Assembly (NCBI GenBank): GCA_003550945.1
Contig: PULL01000131.1
Span: forward strand, 1 to 7,510
Direction of reading: 5' to 3'
DNA from: Thioalkalivibrio sp.
GTDB taxonomy: Bacteria; Pseudomonadota; Gammaproteobacteria; Ectothiorhodospirales; Ectothiorhodospiraceae
Length of the DNA: 7,510 nt
Shown: positions 1 to 5,991 of the stretch, piece after piece
Numbering within the stretch: the first letter of the stretch is position 1
How the letters are laid out: every line of letters begins with the position of its first letter
Program-made: the position numbers and the translations under genes
Notes under the pieces: generated by a model
Databases searched by the model: none
Told to the model about the DNA's origin: nothing
Seen by the model: the letters and a program-made list of their open reading frames with translations, nothing else

Positions 1-633
1 ATCATCCAGCTGCTCGACCCGCCCTTCGACCAGTCAGGCCTAGAGCCCGGCTACATCAAGGGCTACATCCCCGGCGTGCGCGAGAACGGCGGCCAATACA
101 CCCATGCCGCGATCTGGACCACGATGGCGTTTGCGATGATGGGCGACACGGAACGCGCGTGGGAATTCTTTGCCATGCTCAATCCCGTACACCACGGCAG
201 CACACCTGCGGCGATCGAACGATACAAGGTCGAGCCCTACGTGATGTGCGCGGACATCTACGCGGTGTCGCCGCACACCGGCCGCGGTGGATGGACCTGG
301 TACACTGGGGCCGCGGGCTGGATGTACCGGCTGACGGTGGAAACTCTGCTGGGCCTGCAGCTGGAAGTGGACCATCTGCGCATTGTGCCTTGCGTCCCGG
401 CGCATTGGGATGCGTACAAGATTCACTACCGCTATCGCGAGACCGTCTACCACATCACCGTCAGGCGGGTCGGTGAGCAAACGGGACAGGTGATCCGTGT
501 GACGGTCGACGGTGCGGTGATGGATGGAACCGGCGTGGGCGGACCGGTTGTCAACGGGACAGCGCGGCCGCAAGGTCTGATCCCTTTGGTGGACGACCGC
601 CAGGAGCACGAAGTCGATGTGGATCTGAGCTGA
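1..633 (+). CDS. Cyclic beta-1,2-glucan synthase, C-terminal GH94 part (5' end outside window)
   Basis: Frame 1 is open from the first base to a TGA at 631-633, giving 210 residues with no start in view. An ATG at 76 is internal, because family-like sequence precedes it. Conserved blocks of the GH94 phosphorylase module are visible: GYIPGVRENGGQYTHAA near residues 22-38, NPVHHG near 61-66, KVEPYVMCADIYAV near 76-89, and GRGGWTWYTGAAGWMYR near 94-110. The last block resembles the phosphate/sugar-binding loop of the family. NdvB/ChvB-type enzymes are inner-membrane proteins of about 2,800 residues that make periplasmic cyclic beta-1,2-glucan from UDP-glucose; the C-terminal module trims and sets chain length. 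Only the tail is visible, so a stand-alone GH94 phosphorylase remains possible. The gene converges on the CheB-CheR gene with a 57-bp gap and no clear terminator hairpin. Confidence 0.85.
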   Translation: MIQLLDPPFDQSGLEPGYIKGYIPGVRENGGQYTHAAIWTTMAFAMMGDTERAWEFFAMLNPVHHGSTPAAIERYKVEPYVMCADIYAVSPHTGRGGWTWYTGAAGWMYRLTVETLLGLQLEVDHLRIVPCVPAHWDAYKIHYRYRETVYHITVRRVGEQTGQVIRVTVDGAVMDGTGVGGPVVNGTARPQGLIPLVDDRQEHEVDVDLS

Positions 634-690
634 AGCCGTCTGCCATGAATCGACCCGAAGTTCCGCATCACCACCCCGTCGTCCCTAACT

Positions 691-3255
691 TCACGGATTC
701 GGTTGCTGGCGCAGCGCCGCTTCCAGTTTCTTCGTCTCGGTGATATCGACCAGGGTGATCACCACCCCGTCGATCACATTGTCCAGCCTGCGATACGGCA
801 TGATGCGCACCGAGAACCAGCGGCCATCATCGGCCAGGATTTGCTTCTCCGAAAACGCGAGGGTGCGCAGGGTCTTGCGCGCATCGTCAAGCAGGTCGGG
901 GTAGCGCAGTCTCGTGGTCAGCTCGCTGAGCGGCCGGCCGATGTCTCTCTCCCGCAGGTTGATGATCGTCGCTGCCCGATCGGTATAGCGTCGGACATTG
1001 AGGTTCTGGTCCAGAAACAGGATCGCGATCTCGATGCTGTTGAGCACATTCTGCATGTCGCTCTGGGCCAGCGCCAGATCGTCCAGCTTGGTGTGCAGCT
1101 CAGCATTGATGGTCTGCAGTTCCTCGTTCATGGACTGCATTTCTTCCTTCGACGTCATCAGTTCCTCGTTCGTGGACTGCAGTTCCTCATTGGTGGACTG
1201 CAGTTCCTCGTTGGCTGACTGCAATTCCTCCCTCGATGCCCGCGCCTCCTCGCGCAAGGACTCCACTTCATCCCGGTATTGCTGCAACTCGGCCGCTTGC
1301 CGTACTGCCCCCGCGCCTTTCGGCTTGCGCCGGCGCCCGCCAGTCGGGGCAAGCGCGAGATCGCGAAACACAATCATCGTCATGCCCCGCAGGGCGGCGG
1401 GTTCATGGAACGCCTGCACCGTGACATCCACGAGTTGCACACCGGCTGGCGTCGCCACTTCCACGTGGTGCAAGTGCAGCGGTTCGCTTCTGGTCGCAGC
1501 GTGTTTCAGCGCGCCAACCAAGGGTCCGCGTAACCCCTCACGCGCCATCGCGAAGATATTCCAGCTGGCCTTTCCGGCCGCAGGCTCCAGGTACTTCCCC
1601 GTATGCCCGCTGATGTAGACGATATCCCCGTCGCCATTCAGTACGACCGCCGCCGGCGCATACACCTGCAGCAATACGTGGTCGGCCGCCGTTTGCAGGC
1701 TGTCGGCGAGTGGGGGGCGATCGTTGGGTGGGGACACGCGGTGCTCCTTGCTTTTACTGGACAGCGGAGGAAACGAGTTCAACAGGAAGTTGGCGCCGAT
1801 TGGGATCTGATCCTGGCGCCGATAGAGCCGCTGCCTGGACTCGATGGGGGCGAACAGGGAATGGAATGGGCCCACCGTCTCGGCTCCCCCCAGCAACAGC
1901 AGGCCTCCGCGACGCAGGCTGTAGTGAAGCAGCGGCAACAGTTTGCGCTGCAACTGGGGTCCGAAGTAGATTAGAAGGTTACGGCAGGCGATCAGGTCGA
2001 GCTTGGTGAAGGGGGGGTCCAGCACCACATCATGCTGCGCAAACAGCACCATGCCACGGATTCCTGGATTGACCTGATAGTGGCTTTCGTGGGCGCTGAA
2101 GAAACGGGTCAGCCGGTCCGGAGACACCTGGGCGCTGATCGCACGGGGGTAGATGCCTCGGCGTGCCGAGGCGATGGCGTCCGGACTCAGGTCCGACGCG
2201 AAAATCTGCAGGGTGAATTCATGCGGCTGCGGCAGCCGCTCCACCACCTCGCTGAAGATCATAGCCAGGGAATAAGCCTCTTCTCCTGTCGAGCAGCCAA
2301 TCACCCAGGCACGCAGACTGGGCTCCGTTGTTCGCCGCCTCAGCAGTTCCGGCAGGGCCGTTTGCGCCAGATGCTCCCAGACCGCGGGATCACGAAAGAA
2401 GCTGGTCACGCCGATCAGCAACTCCTTGAACAGCAGGTCGACTTCCTGCACGTTGCGTTCCAGAAGATCCGCGTAGAGCGCCAGTGAAGGGATACCGTAA
2501 ATGACCATGCGCCGCTCCACCCGCCGATGCAGCGTGCTCGGCTTGTACAGGGAGAAGTCATGGCCAGTGCGTTGGCGCAGCAAACGGAGGACCTGCTGCA
2601 GGGGCATTGTTCTGGCTGTGGACGTCGCCTGATCGTCCCGACGCGGGATGTCCGGATCCCCTACCCGGGCCACGTAAGCCCGGATGCGCGCGGGCAACTC
2701 CGCGGGCGGCGCGACGATGTCGGCACACCCCGCGGCAATGGCGCTCTTGGGCATGGAATCAAACTGCGCTGACTCGGGGTCCTGAACCACGGTCAGGCCG
2801 CCCACCGCCTTGATGGCCTGCAAGCCGAGCGTGCCGTCCGACCCCATACCGGAAAGCAGGACCGCGATGGCTCGCTCTCCCTGTTCGCTGGCCAGGGAAG
2901 AGAACAGAACATTGACCGGCAGCCGCTGGCCCCGCGGCTCTGCGGGTCTGGCAAGCCTCAGGGCGCCATCAAGCACGCGCAGTTCGGTGTTCGGTGGGAT
3001 CACGTAAACACAGTCCGGCTCGATCCGCGTGTCCTGTTCGGCTTCGCGCACCGGCATGGCAGTCACGCGCTGCAGCAACTCGGGCAGCAGCGCCTTCTGC
3101 GTCGGATCCAGATGCTGTACTACAACATAGGCCAGGCCACTGTTTTGCGGCGTCTGTCCCAGGAATTGTTCCAATGCCACCAAACCACCGGCGGAGGCAC
3201 CGATACCCACGATGCGTGTCGTCGCCGCCGAGTCGTGGGCAGGTTTAGCCCTCAT
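691..3255 (-). CDS. CheB-CheR fusion with two PAS domains and a long coiled coil; no histidine kinase
   Basis: 854 residues. Residues 13-195 form a CheB methylesterase domain with the catalytic triad visible: S21 in GASAGG, H48 in VVQHLDP and D140 in GMGSDGT. There is no receiver domain in front of it. Residues 217-480 form a CheR methyltransferase: VTSFFRDP at 283-290, the SAM-binding loop WVIGCSTGEEAYSL at 317-330, D355 in FASDLSP, and ACRNLLIYF at 423-431. A PAS-like domain follows (about 520-635), then a heptad-repeat coiled coil (about 651-730, NEELQST-type repeats) and a second PAS (about 733-845) ending in VVITLVDITETKKLE. The protein stops there, without H, N or G boxes of a kinase. 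The likely role is reversible glutamyl methylation of chemoreceptor-like partners, or PAS-controlled signalling. The ATG is preceded by a GGTGAGG-type ribosome site. The gene starts 26 bp after the PAS gene, so an operon is likely. Confidence 0.93.
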   Translation of the reverse strand: MRAKPAHDSAATTRIVGIGASAGGLVALEQFLGQTPQNSGLAYVVVQHLDPTQKALLPELLQRVTAMPVREAEQDTRIEPDCVYVIPPNTELRVLDGALRLARPAEPRGQRLPVNVLFSSLASEQGERAIAVLLSGMGSDGTLGLQAIKAVGGLTVVQDPESAQFDSMPKSAIAAGCADIVAPPAELPARIRAYVARVGDPDIPRRDDQATSTARTMPLQQVLRLLRQRTGHDFSLYKPSTLHRRVERRMVIYGIPSLALYADLLERNVQEVDLLFKELLIGVTSFFRDPAVWEHLAQTALPELLRRRTTEPSLRAWVIGCSTGEEAYSLAMIFSEVVERLPQPHEFTLQIFASDLSPDAIASARRGIYPRAISAQVSPDRLTRFFSAHESHYQVNPGIRGMVLFAQHDVVLDPPFTKLDLIACRNLLIYFGPQLQRKLLPLLHYSLRRGGLLLLGGAETVGPFHSLFAPIESRQRLYRRQDQIPIGANFLLNSFPPLSSKSKEHRVSPPNDRPPLADSLQTAADHVLLQVYAPAAVVLNGDGDIVYISGHTGKYLEPAAGKASWNIFAMAREGLRGPLVGALKHAATRSEPLHLHHVEVATPAGVQLVDVTVQAFHEPAALRGMTMIVFRDLALAPTGGRRRKPKGAGAVRQAAELQQYRDEVESLREEARASREELQSANEELQSTNEELQSTNEELMTSKEEMQSMNEELQTINAELHTKLDDLALAQSDMQNVLNSIEIAILFLDQNLNVRRYTDRAATIINLRERDIGRPLSELTTRLRYPDLLDDARKTLRTLAFSEKQILADDGRWFSVRIMPYRRLDNVIDGVVITLVDITETKKLEAALRQQPNP
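1114..1239 (-). repeat. Six 21-bp direct repeats encoding a heptad coiled coil
   Basis: Six tandem units of 21 bp can be aligned here (1114, 1135, 1156, 1177, 1198 and 1219), each containing a version of CAGTTCCTC on the + strand. On the coding strand they specify residues 673-714 of the CheB-CheR protein as ELQSTNE-type heptads. The units at 1177 and 1198 are nearly identical, while the one at 1135 is the most diverged. The 21-bp period equals seven codons, so the repeat is a coding feature. Near-identical neighbours also make it a site where heptads could be gained or lost by slippage. Confidence 0.85.
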
Positions 3256-3281
3256 TCCTCACCACCCCCCAGAGACCGTGG

Positions 3282-3890
3282 TCAGACTCCAGGGGATCGG
3301 TAAGCCGGCGAAGCGATCATCAGAACGGTGTCGCCGCTCGCAGAGAGCGCTGCAGCGAGATGGAACGGGCGCAAACCGCCGCCACCGCCCGCGCACCGGA
3401 CCTCGCAGGACGCGTGCCCACGTCCGGCGGCCAGCTCCTTCAGCAGATCGGCTACCGTTGGCCGGCTCTCCGGCGCCAGAAAACTGGTAACGGTGTGGCC
3501 GACGAGGCTGTCTCGTGCGACCCCAAGCAATTCGGCCCCAGCCAGATTGGCTTCGGTGACCCGTCCATCGAGACCCAAAGTGAAATATCCGGTAGGCGCG
3601 AAATCAAACAGAGTCTTGTATCGGTCCCTTTCCTGGACAAGCTCCTGCTCGTTGGCCTCCAGTTGTCCATACTGCAGGTCCAACTCCACCTGATGCGTCT
3701 GCAGCTCATGCAGCAACTTGAGCGCCTCGCCGGCACTGTCCGGTGTGCTGGCCAACCTGTGTAGGAGCTCCAGCGCGTCCGCACTAAGCGTCCAGCCGCG
3801 GGTAGGCGGAGCTGAGCCTTGCCTGAGCCGTTCCTCAGCATCGGCACGCAGCCGCTCATGCCCTCTGGGCTGGTGAGTAGAGTTGGGCAT
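3282..3890 (-). CDS. PAS-domain protein without an output domain
   Basis: 202 residues from the chosen ATG. The N-terminal half is charged and helical; residues 55-90 (KLLHELQTHQVELDLQYGQL and the following stretch) look like the coiled-coil linker often found before PAS domains in PAS histidine kinases. Residues 91-195 form the PAS domain: FDFAPTGYFTLGLDGRVTEA near 95-114, then NLAGAELLG and a C-terminal beta region ending ALSASGDTVLMIAS. No kinase, GGDEF, EAL or receiver domain follows. The in-frame ATG at 3938 would add 16 residues but has no ribosome site, whereas the ATG at 3890 has GGAGG just upstream. The gene lies directly in front of the CheB-CheR gene (26-bp gap), so the two are probably co-transcribed and may work together as sensor and methylation enzyme. 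The ligand is unknown. Confidence 0.85.
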   Translation of the reverse strand: MPNSTHQPRGHERLRADAEERLRQGSAPPTRGWTLSADALELLHRLASTPDSAGEALKLLHELQTHQVELDLQYGQLEANEQELVQERDRYKTLFDFAPTGYFTLGLDGRVTEANLAGAELLGVARDSLVGHTVTSFLAPESRPTVADLLKELAAGRGHASCEVRCAGGGGGLRPFHLAAALSASGDTVLMIASPAYRSPGV

Positions 3891-3894
3891 ACAG

Positions 3895-3899
3895 CCTCC
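3895..3899 (-). promoter_or_regulatory. Shine-Dalgarno site setting the PAS-gene start
   Basis: GGAGG on the minus strand ends four bases before the ATG at 3890. The longer frame's ATG at 3938 has no purine-rich site in front of it, so this element decides the start. Confidence 0.65.
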
Positions 3900-4059
3900 G
3901 ACGAGGTGGACGACGAGTGGCGTTCGCCTGATCTGCACGGCAAAGGACCCGGCTGACGTTGCCCTGCCCCGATGCTGGATTACGCAGGCCGTAAACCAAA
4001 TAGTACCGGAGACGTTCCGTGGACGTGAGGCAACCCGGAGGGCCCTGTGATGGTCCGAC

Positions 4060-4236
4060 TCAGATGGAATCCTTGATGTCTTCCTTCAGGTCGCCATACC
4101 CCGCCTGGATCTTCCCGCCGGCCTTCTGAATCCTTCCCTTCTGTTCCAGCTCCTTGTTGCCGACGGCCTTGCCGGTCACCTGCTTTACTTTGCCCTTCGC
4201 CTCTTCAACGCGGCCTTTGACCTGGTCCTTGTTCAT
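4060..4236 (-). CDS. CsbD-family small stress protein
   Basis: 58 residues, hydrophilic and lysine/glutamate/glycine-rich, starting MNKDQVKGRVEEAKGKVKQ and containing GNKELEQKGRIQKAGGKIQ. This is the typical CsbD pattern (also seen in E. coli YjbJ), and the length is normal for the family. The frame continues upstream to 4338, but the ATG at 4236 has AGGAGA five bases upstream and begins exactly at the family motif. CsbD proteins are abundant cytosolic stress-induced proteins whose biochemical role is not settled. The gene follows the repeat lipoprotein on the same strand after 61 bp with no terminator visible, so the two probably share a transcript. Confidence 0.92.
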   Translation of the reverse strand: MNKDQVKGRVEEAKGKVKQVTGKAVGNKELEQKGRIQKAGGKIQAGYGDLKEDIKDSI

Positions 4237-4241
4237 GCTGT

Positions 4242-4247
4242 TCTCCT
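4242..4247 (-). promoter_or_regulatory. Shine-Dalgarno site setting the CsbD start
   Basis: AGGAGA on the minus strand lies five bases before the ATG at 4236. It rules out the longer 92-codon reading, which would overlap the upstream lipoprotein gene. Confidence 0.65.
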
Positions 4248-4297
4248 GATAACGTATGACGATAAAGGAATCACGTTCGGCATATCCGATCCGCCTG

Positions 4298-4489
4298 TCA
4301 GTCACGGGCGTCCCGGCCCGCATCCTGGATGCTCTCACCGGCCTTTTCGAGCGACTCTCCTACCTTGTCGGCGGCGTCGTCGATGCTTTCGCCGGCCTTC
4401 TCGGCCGGACCCTTCTCGCAGCCAGAAAGTGCGACAAGTAGCAGACCCGAAACCAGGCCGGTGCCCATCACTGTTCGGAATTTCGTCAT
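4298..4489 (-). CDS. Small repeat-containing lipoprotein (entericidin-like or LEA-like)
   Basis: 63 residues. A signal peptide with K3 and R5 and a hydrophobic core GLVSGLLLVALSG ends in the lipobox LSGC, so C24 is the predicted lipidated residue. The next residue is Glu, not Asp, which fits export to the outer membrane. The mature part is about 40 residues of acidic, alanine/glycine-rich helix with an internal repeat: EKAGESIDDA near 30-39 and EKAGESIQDA near 49-58, with DKVGESL between. Size and composition recall entericidin-type lipoproteins, while the repeat recalls LEA-like amphipathic helices; I cannot decide between them. The ATG at 4489 has AGGAGG six bases upstream, and upstream codons of the longer frame are non-coding in character. 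A perfect inverted repeat lies just before the ribosome site. The CsbD gene follows. Confidence 0.85.
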   Translation of the reverse strand: MTKFRTVMGTGLVSGLLLVALSGCEKGPAEKAGESIDDAADKVGESLEKAGESIQDAGRDARD

Positions 4490-4495
4490 TGTTTC

Positions 4496-4501
4496 CCTCC
4501 T
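4496..4501 (-). promoter_or_regulatory. Consensus Shine-Dalgarno site of the lipoprotein gene
   Basis: A full AGGAGG on the minus strand sits six bases before the ATG at 4489. It fixes the start and rejects the longer 146-codon reading. Confidence 0.75.
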
Positions 4502-4508
4502 GGTTACC

Positions 4509-4532
4509 GTTGTTTCCGAACGTGGAAACAAC
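4509..4532. promoter_or_regulatory. Perfect 9-bp inverted repeat in the lipoprotein leader
   Basis: The arms GTTGTTTCC (4509-4517) and GGAAACAAC (4524-4532) are perfectly complementary with a 6-base centre. The element lies seven bases upstream of the AGGAGG of the lipoprotein gene. It could be an operator for a dimeric repressor, or a stem-loop in the leader RNA that affects translation or stability. There is no T-run after it, so it is not a typical terminator. Confidence 0.55.
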
Positions 4533-4632
4533 CCTGTTCCTGGAATCAAGGCTACGGTCACCTCATCCCCATGTCTGTCTGTTACCCCACATAAGCCGGC
4601 GGCAGGACAAGAGCCCCATCCGCTCTGCTTTT

Positions 4633-4697
4633 GGTTCGACAAGAGCTCACCACGAACAGAGTCACCCACTTGCCGTTCGTCCTGAGCTCGTCGAAGG
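4633..4697. repeat. Inverted pair of REP-like extragenic elements
   Basis: The left copy (4633-4659) contains TTCGACAAGAGCTCACCACG. The right copy (4673-4697) is CCGTTCGTCCTGAGCTCGTC followed by GAAGG, and reads TTCGACGAGCTCAGGACGAA on the other strand. The two copies face each other with 13 bases between. This TTCGACAAGCTCA-type sequence is, to my knowledge, a widespread extragenic repeat in Proteobacteria that often generates spurious predicted peptides such as FDELRTNG. Paired inverted copies are the usual arrangement of REP/BIME-like elements mobilised by RAYT-type transposases; no such transposase gene is in the window. The left copy carries an extra base in AAGAGCTC compared with the usual AAGCTC. 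Confidence 0.7.
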
Positions 4698-4717
4698 AAA
4701 CCTGTCGAAGGAAGCCT
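4690..4717. repeat. 14-bp tandem duplication at the edge of the right REP-like copy
   Basis: GTCGAAGGAAACCT (4690-4703) is followed directly by GTCGAAGGAAGCCT (4704-4717), matching at 13 of 14 bases. The first unit overlaps the end of the right REP-like element, so its end appears to have been duplicated. Confidence 0.7.
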
Positions 4718-4758
4718 GCGCCCTGACTTCCCGGCCACCCTTCCAGGCCCCCCCGCGC

Positions 4759-4780
4759 GCCACCGCCATGCATGGGTGGC
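4759..4780. repeat. Near-perfect palindrome
   Basis: GCCACC (4759-4764) pairs with GGTGGC (4775-4780), and the centre CATGCATG is itself self-complementary. Two unpaired bases (GC, 4765-4766) break the symmetry. It lies about 120 bp upstream of the 24-aa peptide gene. No T-run follows. It could be a protein-binding site or a further extragenic palindrome. Confidence 0.4.
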
Positions 4781-4901
4781 ACCAGGCCTCTCTGTGCGGC
4801 ACCGTACCGACGCAGCGCCCAGCCGCGCGTATTGTCATAAGTGAACCATCAGGGTTGGGCAGTCCCATCGCTTGACCCATCCACACAGAGGAGAGAATTC
4901 C

Positions 4902-4976
4902 ATGAATCAGATCATCTACATCGTTGGCGCCATCGTTATCGTCCTGTTCATCCTTGGGTTCCTCGGGCTTCGGTAA
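4902..4976 (+). CDS. 24-residue single-helix membrane peptide
   Basis: An ATG at 4902 opens a 24-codon frame ending in TAA at 4974. The peptide begins MNQIIYIVGAIVIV and ends in FLGLR. It is almost wholly hydrophobic with a single C-terminal arginine, as expected for one membrane-spanning helix. AGGAG at 4889-4893 lies eight bases before the ATG, which is strong support for translation. Very small hydrophobic peptides of this kind, with a YIVG start and a G-L-R end, occur in proteobacterial genomes as hypothetical proteins; that is from memory and not checked. The secreted-protein gene follows on the same strand after 59 bp, so a shared transcript is plausible. The function is unknown; it could stabilise a membrane complex or act in envelope stress. 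Confidence 0.75.
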   Translation: MNQIIYIVGAIVIVLFILGFLGLR

Positions 4977-5035
4977 GGCCGGGGATTGTTTCGGCTCAGC
5001 CCAGCGCTGTCTCGCTGCCACGCAGGAGACTGGTC

Positions 5036-5266
5036 ATGAAATCGATAAATGCAGTTGGCTCAATCGTGGCCATCCTGGCTGCCTTGACGCTGGGTGCCGG
5101 TGCAACCGGTAACGACCCCACCGATGGGCTGACCCGGGCGCCCGCCACCGAATGCGTGAGCCCGGCCGCTTTTCCGGGGGACTTTCGCGTGGAGCACGCG
5201 ATCTGGCAGCGCCCCAGATTGGTCGCACCAGGGCACGTCCCTCGGGATTCGAAAATCTGGATCTGA
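5036..5266 (+). CDS. Hypothetical secreted protein, 76 aa, possibly frameshifted
   Basis: The ATG at 5036 is preceded by AGGAGA at 5024-5029. The first 25 residues (MKSINAVGSIVAILAALTLG, then AGATG) form a clear signal peptide with K2 and a hydrophobic core. I recognise no domain in the mature part of about 50 residues, which has one cysteine and several prolines. The frame ends with TGA at 5264-5266. After that stop and a second TGA at 5276, the same frame is open again and reads protein-like (AQPRAEHWLEQRDNLKRTDK near 5310-5369). A different frame between the two reads FENLDLKSRLKVQ. This pattern could mean a frameshifted or decayed longer gene. It sits 59 bp after the 24-aa peptide gene. 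Confidence 0.6.
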   Translation: MKSINAVGSIVAILAALTLGAGATGNDPTDGLTRAPATECVSPAAFPGDFRVEHAIWQRPRLVAPGHVPRDSKIWI

Positions 5267-5396
5267 AATCGCGCCTGAAGGTGCAGCTACACGCGTCGCG
5301 TCGCCCAGCCCCGTGCGGAGCATTGGTTGGAACAACGGGACAACTTGAAGCGCACCGACAAAACCACACCGCAGCCGGCTGTCGCACAGGCCGCCG
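5267..5396. other. Convergent intergenic region, possible coding remnant
   Basis: This 130-bp gap separates the ends of the secreted-protein gene (+) and the PH-domain gene (-). I saw no terminator hairpin with a T-run. The + strand carries short protein-like stretches in two frames that may be the broken end of the secreted-protein gene. Confidence 0.35.
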
Positions 5397-5876
5397 TTAC
5401 TCGTCCGGTGGGTTCTCCAGGTGCGTACGCACGTGGTCGCGAACCCGACTCGGGTCGGGCATGCCCGCAACCACGAATTCGGGATCGTCGCCAGTGGTGA
5501 AAATCTCGATGCGCCCGACCCGGAAGATGCGGTCGAAGAAGTTCTGGTACACCCGCACTGCCCGGATCTGGCCGACATTCAGCTCGACATGACGCTTGCT
5601 CAGAAGCCCTCGCTCCAGGTGGACTTTGTCGCCGGTGATGCGTAGCCGCGTGGCCCGCGTCTGCACGAACCAGTAGAGCAGGATCACGAAACCGAAGCCT
5701 GTGGCCGCCAGCAGCATCGCCGGCGGGAAACCGCCCATCTCGGCGATTTCCTCTCGGTACATCAGCAGGGCCAGTACCGGCGCGAGGATCAGTATCCAGA
5801 TGCCGATGTAGCCCAACGGCTGGTTGCGGAACATCGCCGGGTGGTCATCGTAGGCAGGCAGCTGTTCGTTGGTCAT
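5397..5876 (-). CDS. Membrane protein with bacterial PH (bPH2/DUF304-type) domain
   Basis: 159 residues. Two hydrophobic segments form a hairpin in the membrane: about 21-40 (YIGIWILILAPVLALLMY) and about 51-71 (AMLLAATGFGFVILLYWFVQ). The cytosolic C-terminal part (72-152) has the bPH2 pattern: TRLRITGDKVHLERGLLSKR, then an LNVGQIRAVRVYQNFFDRIF core and a final GRIEIFTTG strand with DPSRVRDHVR helix. YdbS/YdbT-type proteins of this family are membrane-bound with poorly defined roles in envelope or stress physiology. This is a single-domain short version. The ATG has GAGGAG about seven bases upstream. It stands alone between two gaps, convergent with the secreted-protein gene and downstream of the BON lipoprotein on the same strand. 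Confidence 0.88.
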   Translation of the reverse strand: MTNEQLPAYDDHPAMFRNQPLGYIGIWILILAPVLALLMYREEIAEMGGFPPAMLLAATGFGFVILLYWFVQTRATRLRITGDKVHLERGLLSKRHVELNVGQIRAVRVYQNFFDRIFRVGRIEIFTTGDDPEFVVAGMPDPSRVRDHVRTHLENPPDE

Positions 5877-5991
5877 GGCGATCTCCTCGTAGATGTCAGA
5901 GTTCCCCGGGATGGCAGGACAGGGGGCGGATCAGCGTGGGAAGCGCAGCACCGGCTTTTCCGGGCGTGAGACTCGGTACATGCCAGCACGC

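Larger units (their letters stand above)
4490..4901. other. 412-bp gene-free region between divergent small genes
   Basis: No convincing gene lies here. The frames that cross it on either strand lack ribosome sites and run through repeat DNA. It should hold the promoters for the lipoprotein-CsbD pair (leftward) and for the 24-aa peptide (rightward), but no clear -35/-10 pair was found. It contains the 9-bp inverted repeat at 4509-4532, the REP-like pair at 4633-4697, a 14-bp tandem duplication at 4690-4717 and a palindrome at 4759-4780. Confidence 0.6.

Noticed and set aside
634..690. Terminator between the converging glucan synthase and CheB-CheR genes
   Set aside because: No hairpin with a T-run can be drawn in these 57 bases.
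1114..1239. CRISPR-like array
   Set aside because: The 21-bp repeats are contiguous with no spacers and encode a coiled coil in frame.
998..1618. 206-codon + strand frame opposite the CheB-CheR gene
   Set aside because: It is the antisense of a clearly recognised protein; its serine-rich runs are the complement of the heptad repeats.
3993..4018. GGAAC-N17-GTTT, EcfG-like promoter match, and TACTAT as a -10 upstream of the PAS gene
   Set aside because: It is a single short match with no -35 partner for TACTAT, and no similar match lies upstream of the other stress genes, so chance is likely.
4582..5021. Overlapping frames on both strands across the REP-like region
   Set aside because: They translate the extragenic repeat (FDELRTNG-type peptides), a known source of false genes, and lack ribosome sites.
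5060..5578. 172-codon minus-strand frame across the secreted-protein gene and the end of the PH gene
   Set aside because: It overlaps the PH-domain gene in another frame, runs opposite a gene with a signal peptide and ribosome site, and shows no domain.
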